A stretch of 17,349 nt of DNA from DATGEP01 sp035310125 (GTDB taxonomy: Bacteria; Chloroflexota; Ktedonobacteria; Ktedonobacterales; JADMIN01). The stretch covers positions 1-17,349 of the forward strand of contig DATGEP010000107.1 in NCBI GenBank assembly GCA_035310125.1. The letters are read 5' to 3'. The position numbers and the translations under genes were made by a program. Numbering within the stretch: position 1 is the first letter of the stretch; every line of letters starts with the position of its first letter. Positions 1 through 6,892 of this stretch are shown piece by piece. The notes under the pieces were generated by a model that ran no database searches, had not been told where the DNA came from, and was given only the letters and a program-made list of their open reading frames with translations.

Positions 1-124
1 TCTCGGCCAGAGCGATGGCTAGGAGATTCAGGTCGTCCAAACCCAATAACTGCCGCAACCGTTTGGTCGCATCAATACCTCGCTGTTTTACCGTTGTTGG
101 TGCTGTACTAATTGTTGCTGACAT
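1..124 (-). CDS. Unknown protein, N-terminal part only, overlapping the nuclease-ParA gene
   Basis: An open frame starts with ATG at 124-122 and runs off the left edge, giving 41 residues (MSATISTAPTTVKQRG..., then a leucine-rich helical stretch RLRQLLGLDDLNLLAIALAE). Its start lies inside the last codons of the upstream nuclease-ParA gene, with a 17-bp overlap in another frame, so the two are probably translationally coupled. A gene directly behind parA is often a ParB or other partner, but too little is visible to assign a family. The frame is supported by its position and lack of stops, not by homology. Confidence 0.55.
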   Translation of the reverse strand, partial: MSATISTAPTTVKQRGIDATKRLRQLLGLDDLNLLAIALAE

Positions 125-1457
125 ACCCAAGCATCTCCTCCACTAGGTCCCCATACGCGGTGGCTCCAGGGCTAGGTCGCCTTCCGAGCGGAAACAACGG
201 GACTCGTCGTGTTTCTGTCTTATCTATGTTAGGGTCTTGAGGAATCCTCGTATTGAACACGCGGCTCCCTCGCGCCTGAAAGCCCGTCTCCAGGTTCCTG
301 ACTGCATCACGTGACGGCGCATTGTCTTTCCAATGTGTGATCAGGCAGCCTAGCATGGTTACGCCACCTCCCATCAATCCCTGCATTGCTGCGGCTGTGG
401 CAAACAGGTTGTATACACCTGATTCCGCAAAGGCACTCGGCATTGCTGGTGCGATCACATAGTCCGATGCCGCAAGCGCAATCCGCGTGAGGGACGTCAT
501 TGCAGGAGGAGTATCCAGGATAACCCAATCAAACGCATTGTCTTGGTAGAGCGGCGGTGTGAGCGACCCGTCCAAAATGCTTGAAGCGAAACCGACTTCA
601 AACTCCGGTTGAGCTGCCCCACCAGCATCTACCAAATGTAGGTCGGGGTGAGCGGGAATCAGCCAGAGGCGGGCAACTCGCGTCGAGCGTACTATTTGCC
701 CAAGCGAAAAACGGCCGGTGATGTAGTCAGCGAGATGTGGGGGATTCGATATGCTCCCGTTAGGAGAGGGTAGTGATTGCGTAAGGTTCGCTTGGGGATC
801 CATGTCCACCAACAGCACACGCATGCCTTTGTTGGCAAGTCCCGCACCCAGATTTAGGGCAGTGGTCGTCTTACCTACCCCGCCCTTGTTGTTGGCAACA
901 GCAATCGTACGGTGATGTCTGCTTGATTCGGCACGCACAGCTTCTCCAGTGAAAAGCCACTCCGGCGAGATGGGTGTTCCAGCCACATTCAAGTGTCGCG
1001 ATTCGCGGAGGTAATAAATGTACCTGAGAAAACGCCATCCATTGAAAAGGCGTACCTGTTTGTTCTGCGCTGCTTCCTGATATGCCTTGGGCGCAAAGTC
1101 ACTGGTGGTTACGAGAAACTTTAGCGACTTTGGACTTGCGCCCGCCGGTGATCCAATAAGTTGTGCGACGTAGCCAACCCCAACTGGAGCTGATTTCGGA
1201 TCATAGTGCTTCACCTGAATATACGCTGCAGGATCGGCGCTCTTCGGAGACAGGTAGATCTCTACGTCTATTCCTGACGTAGACCGAGATCGTCCTACAT
1301 GTTTGGAGACATATCCGGCACGCTGGAACACGTATGCAACGAATTGCTCGAACTCATCATCGTCAAGTTCGTGGAGCATCCGTTGCAGCATTGTATTTGG
1401 TGATAACTCGGCAAAGATGCTCTCGAACACCGCTGTGTCAATCGCCGCCCCCGCCAT
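108..1457 (-). CDS. Fusion of Mrr-like restriction-endonuclease domain with ParA-type ATPase
   Basis: 449 residues. ATG at 1457 follows AAAGGAG at good spacing. Residues about 33-150 resemble the Mrr/PD-(D/E)XK nuclease fold: FEQFVAYVFQRAGY, then GIDVEIY with D64, then AYIQVKHY with Q81 and K83, the expected D...QxK catalytic set. Residues about 183-445 are a ParA/Soj ATPase: deviant Walker A KGGVGKTTT (signature K191, K196), Walker A' VDMDPQANLT (D218, D220), Walker B WVILDTPP (D315). ParA proteins form ATP-dependent dimers that move or position DNA or protein cargo; Mrr-like domains cut or bind DNA, often modified DNA. Both halves look intact, so this could be an ATP-gated nuclease or a partition ATPase with a DNA-targeting module. 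The function of the fusion is unknown to me. The gene is more A+T-rich than most of the window, suggesting transfer. Confidence 0.9.
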   Translation of the reverse strand: MAGAAIDTAVFESIFAELSPNTMLQRMLHELDDDEFEQFVAYVFQRAGYVSKHVGRSRSTSGIDVEIYLSPKSADPAAYIQVKHYDPKSAPVGVGYVAQLIGSPAGASPKSLKFLVTTSDFAPKAYQEAAQNKQVRLFNGWRFLRYIYYLRESRHLNVAGTPISPEWLFTGEAVRAESSRHHRTIAVANNKGGVGKTTTALNLGAGLANKGMRVLLVDMDPQANLTQSLPSPNGSISNPPHLADYITGRFSLGQIVRSTRVARLWLIPAHPDLHLVDAGGAAQPEFEVGFASSILDGSLTPPLYQDNAFDWVILDTPPAMTSLTRIALAASDYVIAPAMPSAFAESGVYNLFATAAAMQGLMGGGVTMLGCLITHWKDNAPSRDAVRNLETGFQARGSRVFNTRIPQDPNIDKTETRRVPLFPLGRRPSPGATAYGDLVEEMLGYVSNN

Positions 1458-1528
1458 CCCACGTCTCCTTTTGCATCACCCGCCCGCGCTACCAAAGCCC
1501 AGCATATCATCCTATGTGAAGTGCAAGC

Positions 1529-1557
1529 AGTGTAACATGCGAGCGTGAGAAATACAA
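1529..1557 (-). promoter_or_regulatory. Possible promoter of the nuclease-ParA gene
   Basis: On the minus strand TTGTAT (1552-1557) and TACACT (1529-1534) are 17 bp apart, about 70 nt before the ATG at 1457. The match to the sigma-70 consensus is moderate. Confidence 0.35.
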
Positions 1558-1656
1558 CGACATGAAAGTACTGTGAGAATCGAGCATACACACACTTCAA
1601 CCACTCCCTTCTCGCCTGCAACCTTTCAGCGGTCAGTCGCGCCAGCGGCTGCACGG

Positions 1657-1673
1657 GCCGGCGAGACGCCGGC
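1657..1673. repeat. Perfect short hairpin in intergenic DNA
   Basis: Arms GCCGGCG and CGCCGGC pair perfectly around the loop AGA. It lies in the 301-bp gap between the nuclease-ParA gene and the next minus-strand gene. No T-run follows on either side, so it is not an obvious intrinsic terminator. It looks like a dispersed palindromic intergenic element, but only one copy is visible. Confidence 0.45.
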
Positions 1674-1699
1674 AGTACAGAGTGGGCTGTCCTCACCAC

Positions 1700-1740
1700 C
1701 ATAAACAGTGCCCCCTCGTCCCGAAGGACGAGGGGGCACT
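1700..1740 (-). terminator. Strong intrinsic terminator with UUCG tetraloop
   Basis: A perfect 15-bp stem (1707-1721 with 1726-1740) closes a 4-nt loop. Read on the minus strand the loop is C(UUCG)G, a very stable tetraloop, and the stem is followed by TGTTTAT. It lies 18 bp past the stop codon at 1759, so it ends the two-gene minus-strand unit. On the plus strand the loop is CGAA and the downstream bases are less U-rich. Confidence 0.85.
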
Positions 1741-1758
1741 TATGACTATAGCCGCTCG

Positions 1759-2463
1759 CTAGTTCGTGAAGATGCGGAAGATGTTGCGGCCCTTGCCATC
1801 GCTATCATCCGCTCCCTGCTGCGCGGCGGGACGTTGCTGCGCCCCCGAAGCCGCACCCTGGCCCTGCTGACCTTGGCCTTGTCCGTAGTACCCGTTGTTG
1901 TCGTTCCAACGCGGCGCCACGCTCGGCACCGGAGCCGTCGGCGGGCCATCTGGCGGCTGCGCGCGATTGCCCAGCCACTCCGGCACGTTTGCCCCCTGCG
2001 CGGCGGGCGCCGCTCCACGCGGCGCGCTGCCCGCTGTCGCCGGCGCGCCCGTGCTACCCAGGCGCTCGTGGTCAATCCAGTCATATGCGCCACTCAGCGC
2101 ATGCTCACACCACGTCGAATAGTCTTTTGGCGCGAGGCCCGTTCGCTCGAAGTGGTCCAGCCGGCGCATCGTCAGCATGAGCCAGTCTTCGCCCTGCTCC
2201 ACCATTCGATCGAGCAAGTCCTTCCCCGTCACGCCGCTCTTTTGCATGCGCTCGATAGCGTCAAGCTCATTGGGAGACGGGCGGAATGACGCCTCTTTGG
2301 CGTCGTTCTCGCGCAGCTCGGACCGCAGCCCCGCCATCGTCTCATCGAGATGCCGTGTCACGCGGTCCACATACCACGCCATGTAGCTGTCAGATACCTG
2401 CTGCATAGACTCCAGCGGGATCTGACCGTAGAGAGTTGTTACTGCCGTCGGATCGGAAGCCAT
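1759..2463 (-). CDS. Unknown protein with Gly/Gln/Pro-rich tail
   Basis: 234 residues from ATG at 2463, which has AAAGGTGGGGG just before it; a GTG at 2472 would add three residues but sits inside that ribosome-binding sequence. Residues 1 to about 135 look folded and mostly helical, with several Trp and acidic positions (SYMAWYVDRVTRHLDETMAG, GEDWLMLTMRRLDHFERTG, YSTWCEHALSGAYDWIDHE). From about 136 the chain is low-complexity and probably disordered, rich in Ala, Pro, Gly and Gln (GQGQGQQGQG), ending in the more ordered GRNIFRIFTN. No signal peptide or membrane segment is seen. I do not recognise the family. It is the second gene of a two-gene unit, 30 bp after the first and just before a strong terminator, so the two probably work together. 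Confidence 0.75.
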   Translation of the reverse strand: MASDPTAVTTLYGQIPLESMQQVSDSYMAWYVDRVTRHLDETMAGLRSELRENDAKEASFRPSPNELDAIERMQKSGVTGKDLLDRMVEQGEDWLMLTMRRLDHFERTGLAPKDYSTWCEHALSGAYDWIDHERLGSTGAPATAGSAPRGAAPAAQGANVPEWLGNRAQPPDGPPTAPVPSVAPRWNDNNGYYGQGQGQQGQGAASGAQQRPAAQQGADDSDGKGRNIFRIFTN

Positions 2464-2493
2464 CGCCCCCACCTTTACCCTATCCGCTTTGTG

Positions 2494-3006
2494 TTATTCG
2501 TCGGCCTGATGACGCTGCCACCAGCCGCCAACGGAATCCGCACTGGGCGCCGCTTCGTTCGCCGCGGACGCACCAACTCGCTGGGATTCCTCGACCTCCC
2601 TGGCACGCGATAGCTCACGCATCTGGTCCAGGGGATCGGCTGGAATCTGCTCCGCCCGTGCCAGCAGGCTCGAGACCACCGCCGAATCGCTCGCGGACGC
2701 CGGTTTACTCGGCGCGGCGATTGGAGCGGCGGCTGCCCCGGCGCTAGTCACGGGCTGGCGTTGGTCCGGGTCCGTTACCATCACCGGCAAAGCCGCCTTG
2801 ATCGGATCAATGTCGCTGAGCCGGTTGCCCTGTTTCGTGTAGGCGAGCAACGCCGCGATGAGCGGATTTTCCAGGTCAGGCAGAGCCGTCGGATGGCTGG
2901 GAGCCATCTTCTGTACTCGTGCGCGCTCCTGTTCAAGCGTATTGATCTGGTCGCGCAGGCGTCGCCCGATCTCCTGGTGGTGAAGCCACTGTTTGTACTT
3001 GCCCAT
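2494..3006 (-). CDS. Unknown protein with N-terminal coiled-coil-like helix
   Basis: 170 residues from ATG at 3006 (MGKYKQWLHHQEIGRRLRDQ). An in-frame start at 3168 was rejected because it lies upstream of the -10 element at 3150-3155. Residues about 8-38 are charged and heptad-like, suggesting a coiled coil. Residues 38-75 include an ordered stretch (ENPLIAALLAYTKQGNRLSD). An Ala/Pro/Ser-rich linker covers about 90-115, and a second helical part ends in GGWWQRHQADE. I do not recognise the family. The gene is transcribed first, ahead of the 1759-2463 gene; both have a folded N-terminal part and a disordered Ala/Pro section. Confidence 0.7.
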   Translation of the reverse strand: MGKYKQWLHHQEIGRRLRDQINTLEQERARVQKMAPSHPTALPDLENPLIAALLAYTKQGNRLSDIDPIKAALPVMVTDPDQRQPVTSAGAAAAPIAAPSKPASASDSAVVSSLLARAEQIPADPLDQMRELSRAREVEESQRVGASAANEAAPSADSVGGWWQRHQADE

Positions 3007-3393
3007 TGTCCGTAACCCCGCTGATACTCGAAGCGAGCCTTCGCCCGACTCCGATCCCGGATGCCGGCTCGGGTTCCCACGCCTCCCGTGCCCCCGTGCC
3101 ACCTCCGCCCCGCCGGCAGCGCCATAGGGACCGCCAGACTGACCGGGCCAGTATAACACGGTTCCCATCCGCAGACAATTCGGGGCGTGCCTGGGGCCGA
3201 ATCGGGCTATTCGTCTCGCTCACTCCCCCGTTCCCCAGCGTCCCGGCGACACGTAAACACGGCGACCTCGAAAGCGCCCAGCGGCGTGCACGCCGGGAAA
3301 ATTCCACGCAGGCGCAAGCCCGCATGCCGTACGTGCACGTGAGATCTCTCCCGTTGCTGACGTCCGATGTTCGTCATCTGCTATCCCACGCGG
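3007..3393. other. Gene-free stretch, 387 bp
   Basis: I see no convincing coding region or RNA gene here. Open frames in it are Arg/Pro-rich antisense-type readings. The only clear content is the minus-strand promoter at 3150-3178 and a GC-rich leader of roughly 135 nt before the ATG at 3006. The remainder, up to the Lrp gene stop at 3394, holds nothing I can name. Confidence 0.6.
3150..3178 (-). promoter_or_regulatory. Sigma-70-type promoter of the two-gene unknown unit
   Basis: On the minus strand TTGTCT (3173-3178) and TATACT (3150-3155) are exactly 17 bp apart; the -10 matches the consensus at 5 of 6 positions and the -35 at 4 of 6. Transcription would start near 3143. Together with the terminator at 1700-1740 this defines a transcript of about 1.4 kb. 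Confidence 0.65.
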
Positions 3394-3891
3394 TTACGCC
3401 CCCGGCAGAGGGAGGGAGCGCAGCGGCACCGGCGACGACTGTATGATCGAGGTCGTCGTCGTACCGTAAGCCAGGAAGCGATCAAGGATCCGGTCGAGCT
3501 GATCCATCGCGGGAAAGTGGACCTTGAGAATGAAGCAGTCCTCGCCCGTGATTCGGTGACATTCCACAACTTCAGGTATGCCGCGTGCCAGCTCCGCGAC
3601 CTTGGGCAATTGGCCCGGATCGGGGCGAATGCGGATGTAGGCCGCGAGCGGCAGCCCCAGCGCCGTCGGGTTGAGATCCAGCCGGTAGCCCACAATCACT
3701 CCAGCCTCCTCAAGACGGCGCACACGCTCGACCACCGCGGGCGAAGACATCCCCACCCGGCGACCCAGCTCCGCCATGGTGACACGCGGGTCGCGCCGCA
3801 GCTCATCCAGAAGCCGCACGTTGATCGCATCAAGCGCCCCATTCGCCGGCGCGTAAGTGAAAACTGGTGTGTCCTTTAATTCATTAGGCAT
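3394..3891 (-). CDS. Lrp/AsnC-family transcriptional regulator
   Basis: 165 residues from ATG at 3891, preceded by GGGAGG; a farther start at 3939 lacks this support and would add an atypical leader. Residues about 20-70 form the AsnC-type helix-turn-helix (LDAINVRLLDELRRDPRVTM, ELGRRVGMSSPAVVERVRRL, EEAGVIVGYRLDLNP). Residues about 75-155 form the RAM/effector domain (AAYIRIRPDPGQL, PEVVECHRITGEDCFILKV), which binds amino acids and drives oligomerisation. Length is typical. It is divergent from an RhtA-like exporter, the usual arrangement for an Lrp-type regulator controlling amino-acid export in response to its substrate. The ligand cannot be read from sequence. Confidence 0.93.
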   Translation of the reverse strand: MPNELKDTPVFTYAPANGALDAINVRLLDELRRDPRVTMAELGRRVGMSSPAVVERVRRLEEAGVIVGYRLDLNPTALGLPLAAYIRIRPDPGQLPKVAELARGIPEVVECHRITGEDCFILKVHFPAMDQLDRILDRFLAYGTTTTSIIQSSPVPLRSLPLPGA

Positions 3892-3900
3892 GTTGCCTCC

Positions 3901-3915
3901 CAGACCTTTATTCTG
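3901..3915. promoter_or_regulatory. Lrp-box-like sequence between Lrp regulator and exporter
   Basis: CAGACCTTTATTCTG matches 12 of 15 positions of the classical E. coli Lrp consensus YAGHAWATTWTDCTR and has CAGA/TCTG dyad ends. It lies directly upstream of the ribosome-binding site of the Lrp gene, within the 114-bp region shared with the divergent exporter. This suggests autoregulation and control of the exporter. Confidence 0.5.
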
Positions 3916-4005
3916 CCATGTACTGATCCGTTCATGCATTCTATTCTATCAACACCACATCGGCGGCGCCACTGCCGCCATGGGCGCGAAAGTCGGGAGG
4001 ATGTG

Positions 4006-4950
4006 ATGCCACAACAGCAGATGGGGAAATCCGGACGGATTCCGCCGCATGTCTACTTCCTGGTGAGCGCCGTCTTTCACTACCTCGGCCCAGCCTTCGC
4101 GGTGCTGCTCTTTGCCCACGTCAGCGTGCTTGGCGTGGCGTGGCTGCGCATTGCCAGCGCGGCGGCGATCTTTGCGGCGTGGCGAAAACCTCGACGCCTT
4201 TGGCGCCTATTCGCCCGGCAACCGTGGTCACAGCGTCGCACGCTGCTCGCGCTGGGCGTCGTGCTGGCCGCGATGAACGCCTGTTTTTACCTCGCCATCG
4301 CTCGCCTGCCGCTTGGCACCGTCGGCGCTATCGAGTTCCTCGGTCCCATCGCCCTCGCCGCCGCTGGCGTGCGCTCAGGCCGCAACATCCTTGCGCTGGT
4401 CTTTGCGGTAGCCGGCGTCTGGCTGCTCACCGATGTACGCCTCGCCGGACAGCCGCTCGGCTTCGCTCTCGCCTTCGCCAACTGTGCCCTGTTCATGCTC
4501 TACGTAGTGCTTGGCCACCGCATCGCCGAGGATGGCGGCAGCGCCGGTATTGACCGCCTCGGTATCGCGATGTTTGTCGCTCTGCTGACCATCACGCCAA
4601 TAGGACTGGCAGGCGCCGCGCCCGCCTTCACGCACCCTCTGTTGCTCCTGGCGGGCGTCGGCGTCGGAATCTGCTCCTCCGTTATCCCCTACGTCACCGA
4701 TCAGCTAGCGATGGCGCGCCTGCCACGCGCGACTTTCGCGCTGTTGCTCTCCTTGCTGCCAGCGTGCGCCACCATCATCGGAGTGCTCGTGCTGCACCAG
4801 ATTCCCACACTCGCCGAAGCCCTTGGTGTCGGCCTCATCATTTGTGGCGTCGCCGTCCATCGGGAGCCTTCTTCCAGGGCGCTCCCAGCGACCCACTCAC
4901 CGGCTCAGCTCATCGAGCACGCGGCTGACCGTCCGCTGCCCGTGCCGTGA
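4006..4950 (+). CDS. EamA/DMT-family exporter, RhtA-like
   Basis: 314 residues from ATG at 4006, five bases after GGGAGG; the farther start at 3934 gives a His/Arg-rich leader and is unlikely. The protein has about ten hydrophobic segments in two EamA halves, as in inner-membrane drug/metabolite transporters. It resembles E. coli RhtA (threonine/homoserine exporter): FYLAIARLPLGTVGAIEFLG in the first half, and SSVIPYVTDQLAMARLPRAT and LLSLLPACATIIGVLVLHQI in the second, correspond to conserved RhtA stretches. Export of amino acids or similar small metabolites is likely; the substrate is not determined. The divergent Lrp/AsnC gene is the probable regulator. The stop lies 3 bp from that of the convergent SnoaL-like gene. 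Confidence 0.9.
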   Translation: MPQQQMGKSGRIPPHVYFLVSAVFHYLGPAFAVLLFAHVSVLGVAWLRIASAAAIFAAWRKPRRLWRLFARQPWSQRRTLLALGVVLAAMNACFYLAIARLPLGTVGAIEFLGPIALAAAGVRSGRNILALVFAVAGVWLLTDVRLAGQPLGFALAFANCALFMLYVVLGHRIAEDGGSAGIDRLGIAMFVALLTITPIGLAGAAPAFTHPLLLLAGVGVGICSSVIPYVTDQLAMARLPRATFALLLSLLPACATIIGVLVLHQIPTLAEALGVGLIICGVAVHREPSSRALPATHSPAQLIEHAADRPLPVP

Positions 4951-4953
4951 TAG

Positions 4954-5376
4954 CTACTTGTCGTGCGCCGCCAGCTTCGCGGCCATCGCATCGCGTAGCG
5001 CGGTAGCGCCAGAATAGGGGCGGACCATCACCGTAAAGTCACGCACGAGTCCGGCGTCGTCGAACGTCAGCATGTCTACACCGTCAACCTCACGCTCGCC
5101 GACCCGCGCGCGAAAACGCAGCACCGTGCCATCCGGCGCATCGAGCTCCTCGACATAGCGAAAATCGCGAAAGATCTCCATCACCGCCGCCAGCAACGGC
5201 GCCACCGCTTCTCGCCCGCGATAATCCTGGAATACAATTGGGCTGTGAAATATCACATCCGGGGCCAGCGCCTGGAGCATTGCCGCAAGATCGCCGCTCT
5301 CGACCGCACGCCGGAACGCGCCTCGGTTTCCCGCCGGCTCCGTCGTGCTCCACGTGGGTTGATCGCTCGTGGTCAT
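4954..5376 (-). CDS. SnoaL-like / NTF2-fold protein
   Basis: 140 residues from ATG at 5376, preceded by a G-rich stretch; the longer frame from 5463 reads back into hspR and is unlikely. The pattern FRRAVESGDLAAMLQALAPD, VIFHSPIVFQDYRGREAVAP, then FRYVEELDAPDGTVLRFRAR and VDGVDMLTFDDAGLVRDFTV is typical of SnoaL-like domains of the nuclear transport factor 2 superfamily, small cone-shaped alpha+beta proteins that form dimers. Members include polyketide cyclases, isomerases and many uncharacterised enzymes. No specific reaction can be assigned. It lies 34 bp after the hspR stop on the same strand, so it may be read through from the heat-shock operon. Confidence 0.85.
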   Translation of the reverse strand: MTTSDQPTWSTTEPAGNRGAFRRAVESGDLAAMLQALAPDVIFHSPIVFQDYRGREAVAPLLAAVMEIFRDFRYVEELDAPDGTVLRFRARVGEREVDGVDMLTFDDAGLVRDFTVMVRPYSGATALRDAMAAKLAAHDK

Positions 5377-5410
5377 AGATGCCCCCCCGGTTTGGTGCGA
5401 GCGCGTACGC

Positions 5411-5764
5411 TTACCCGCGTCGCAGCTCCTCGATGATGGTCCGTAATCGCAGCGTCTCGGCATCGTGCTCGCGCCGAAGCTGCTCCATACGGTCGCGCAT
5501 ATTCAGAATGGTCTCGACGCCCGCCAGATTCACACCCAGATCCTCGACCAGCCTCCGGATATGGGCGACGCGGGCGATATCCTCCTCGGTATACAGCCGC
5601 GGGCTACGCGGGCTGGGACCCTTCCGCGCTGGCGTAACAAGTCCCAGCCGCTCATAGTGGCGCAGTGTCTGTTCATGGACACCAGCGCGCCGCGCCGCCT
5701 CGACGACATCATACATCGCCGGCTGCGCGTCATCTTGCACAGGTTCCGTTGAATATGGCCTCAT
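5411..5764 (-). CDS. hspR: MerR-family heat-shock repressor HspR
   Basis: 117 residues. Residues about 17-60 form the MerR-type winged helix-turn-helix (MYDVVEAARRAGVHEQTLRH, YERLGLVTPARKG, RLYTEEDIARVAHIRRLVED), followed by GVNLAGVETILNM, characteristic of HspR, and a C-terminal coiled coil (about 88-116). No cysteines are present, unlike metal-sensing MerR proteins. HspR represses dnaK-type operons by binding HAIR inverted repeats and typically uses DnaK as co-repressor. It is the last gene of grpE-dnaJ-hspR, 65 bp after dnaJ, the usual place for an autoregulated hspR. The ATG at 5764 has no strong ribosome-binding site; an internal ATG (residue 17) is an alternative start at the domain edge. 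Confidence 0.88.
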   Translation of the reverse strand: MRPYSTEPVQDDAQPAMYDVVEAARRAGVHEQTLRHYERLGLVTPARKGPSPRSPRLYTEEDIARVAHIRRLVEDLGVNLAGVETILNMRDRMEQLRREHDAETLRLRTIIEELRRG

Positions 5765-5829
5765 AGTAAGATCGCCGGATATTCCAGATGGCTAGCTCAA
5801 TGAGCACGCGGAACGTTCGCCCAGGCTCC

Positions 5830-6876
5830 CTAGCTCGCCGGGCGCAGGCGGGCCAGCTCCTCAAAGAGCTTCTTCTCTTGTGGCGAAAGCTGGCGTGGCA
5901 GGAGCACCTGCACCCGCGCCAGCAGATTCCCCGCGCCGCCGCCTCTCAATCGCGGCATCCCCTTGCCGCCGAGGCGGAACGTCTGCCCGTTCTGCGTCTC
6001 CGGCGGGATCGTTAGCAGCAAGCGTTTACCATCAGGTGTGGGAACTGGCGCCTCGCCGCCGAGCACCGCCGTGACCAGCGGCACCGGCACATCCACCGTC
6101 AGATCGTCGCCCTTTCGCTCGAAAAGGGGATCGGGCTTGATGGTGACGACCAGATAGAGATCGCCGCGCGGACCGCTGCCGATGCCTGGCTGACCCTCAC
6201 CCGCCACCTTCACGCGCGATCCAGTATCAACGCCGGCCGGGATGCTGACCTCCAGGTTTTTCGTGCGCAAGATTGTGCCGGTGCCGCCGCAGGTCGCGCA
6301 CGTGCGCCCGCCAACACGCCCCGTACCGTTACACACGGTGCAGGTCTCCGGCGCCTGCACCGTATAGCTACGCTTGGTGCCAGTGAACGCCTCGCGCAGA
6401 CTCACTTCCACCTGTTGCTCGATATCCTCGCCCTTGATAGACCCCAGCCCGCCCGTTCCTCGCGGGCGTGTCGCGGTGCCTGTGGTGGAGCGCCGCCCAA
6501 AGAGCGTCTCGAAGAAATCAGAGAAGCCGGTGGGGTCCTCGAAGTTATAGGGGTATTCACCGCCACCCATGCCCGCGCCGCTCGTGCCGCGTGAGGCGCT
6601 GTACGCGCGCGCCCGCGCGCCGCTGCTGGACGCGCTGGGAAAGCCGAATTGCTCTTGCCAGTTGGGACCGAGCGTATCGTACTTCTGACGCTTGTCGGGA
6701 TCGGAAAGAACCTCGTAGGCCTCATTGATCTCTTTGAAGCGCGCCTCAGCCGACTTATCGCCTGGATTCACGTCCGGGTGATATTTGCGCGCCAGCTTGC
6801 GGTACGCTTTCTTGATGTCGTCCGGGTTGGTGCTTTTCTGCACCCCCAGGATCTTGTAATAGTCTTTGTAGTCCAT
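5830..6876 (-). CDS. dnaJ: DnaJ-type co-chaperone with half-size zinc-finger region
   Basis: 348 residues from ATG at 6876 (MDYKDYYKILGV), preceded by GGGCGGGGG; a farther start at 6912 would overlap grpE. J-domain at residues 4-68 with the catalytic HPD at 33-35. A Gly/Ser/Phe-rich linker covers about 76-148. The cysteine-rich part holds only two CxxCxGxG motifs (C179/C182 and C193/C196) instead of the four of classical DnaJ. The C-terminal peptide-binding domains follow (VEVSLREAFTGTKRSY, SIPAGVDTGSRVKVAGEGQP, TIPPETQNGQTFRLGGKGMP). It stimulates DnaK ATPase and delivers substrates. With a half finger it is intermediate between DnaJ and CbpA types. The gene lies 16 bp after grpE in one operon. 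Confidence 0.95.
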   Translation of the reverse strand: MDYKDYYKILGVQKSTNPDDIKKAYRKLARKYHPDVNPGDKSAEARFKEINEAYEVLSDPDKRQKYDTLGPNWQEQFGFPSASSSGARARAYSASRGTSGAGMGGGEYPYNFEDPTGFSDFFETLFGRRSTTGTATRPRGTGGLGSIKGEDIEQQVEVSLREAFTGTKRSYTVQAPETCTVCNGTGRVGGRTCATCGGTGTILRTKNLEVSIPAGVDTGSRVKVAGEGQPGIGSGPRGDLYLVVTIKPDPLFERKGDDLTVDVPVPLVTAVLGGEAPVPTPDGKRLLLTIPPETQNGQTFRLGGKGMPRLRGGGAGNLLARVQVLLPRQLSPQEKKLFEELARLRPAS

Positions 6877-6892
6877 CGGCCCCCGCCCTGGC

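Noticed and set aside
1295..1702. Minus-strand frame across the start of the nuclease-ParA gene
   Set aside because: It reads the promoter region and the N-terminal codons out of frame, has no ribosome-binding site, and conflicts with the supported ATG at 1457.
1708..2289. Plus-strand open frame of 193 codons
   Set aside because: It starts inside the terminator hairpin and is very Arg-rich, the antisense of a gene with a low-complexity tail.
3006..3446. Plus-strand open frame of 146 codons covering the gene-free stretch
   Set aside because: Pro/Arg/Ser-rich without a fold or ribosome-binding site, and it runs into the antisense of the Lrp gene.
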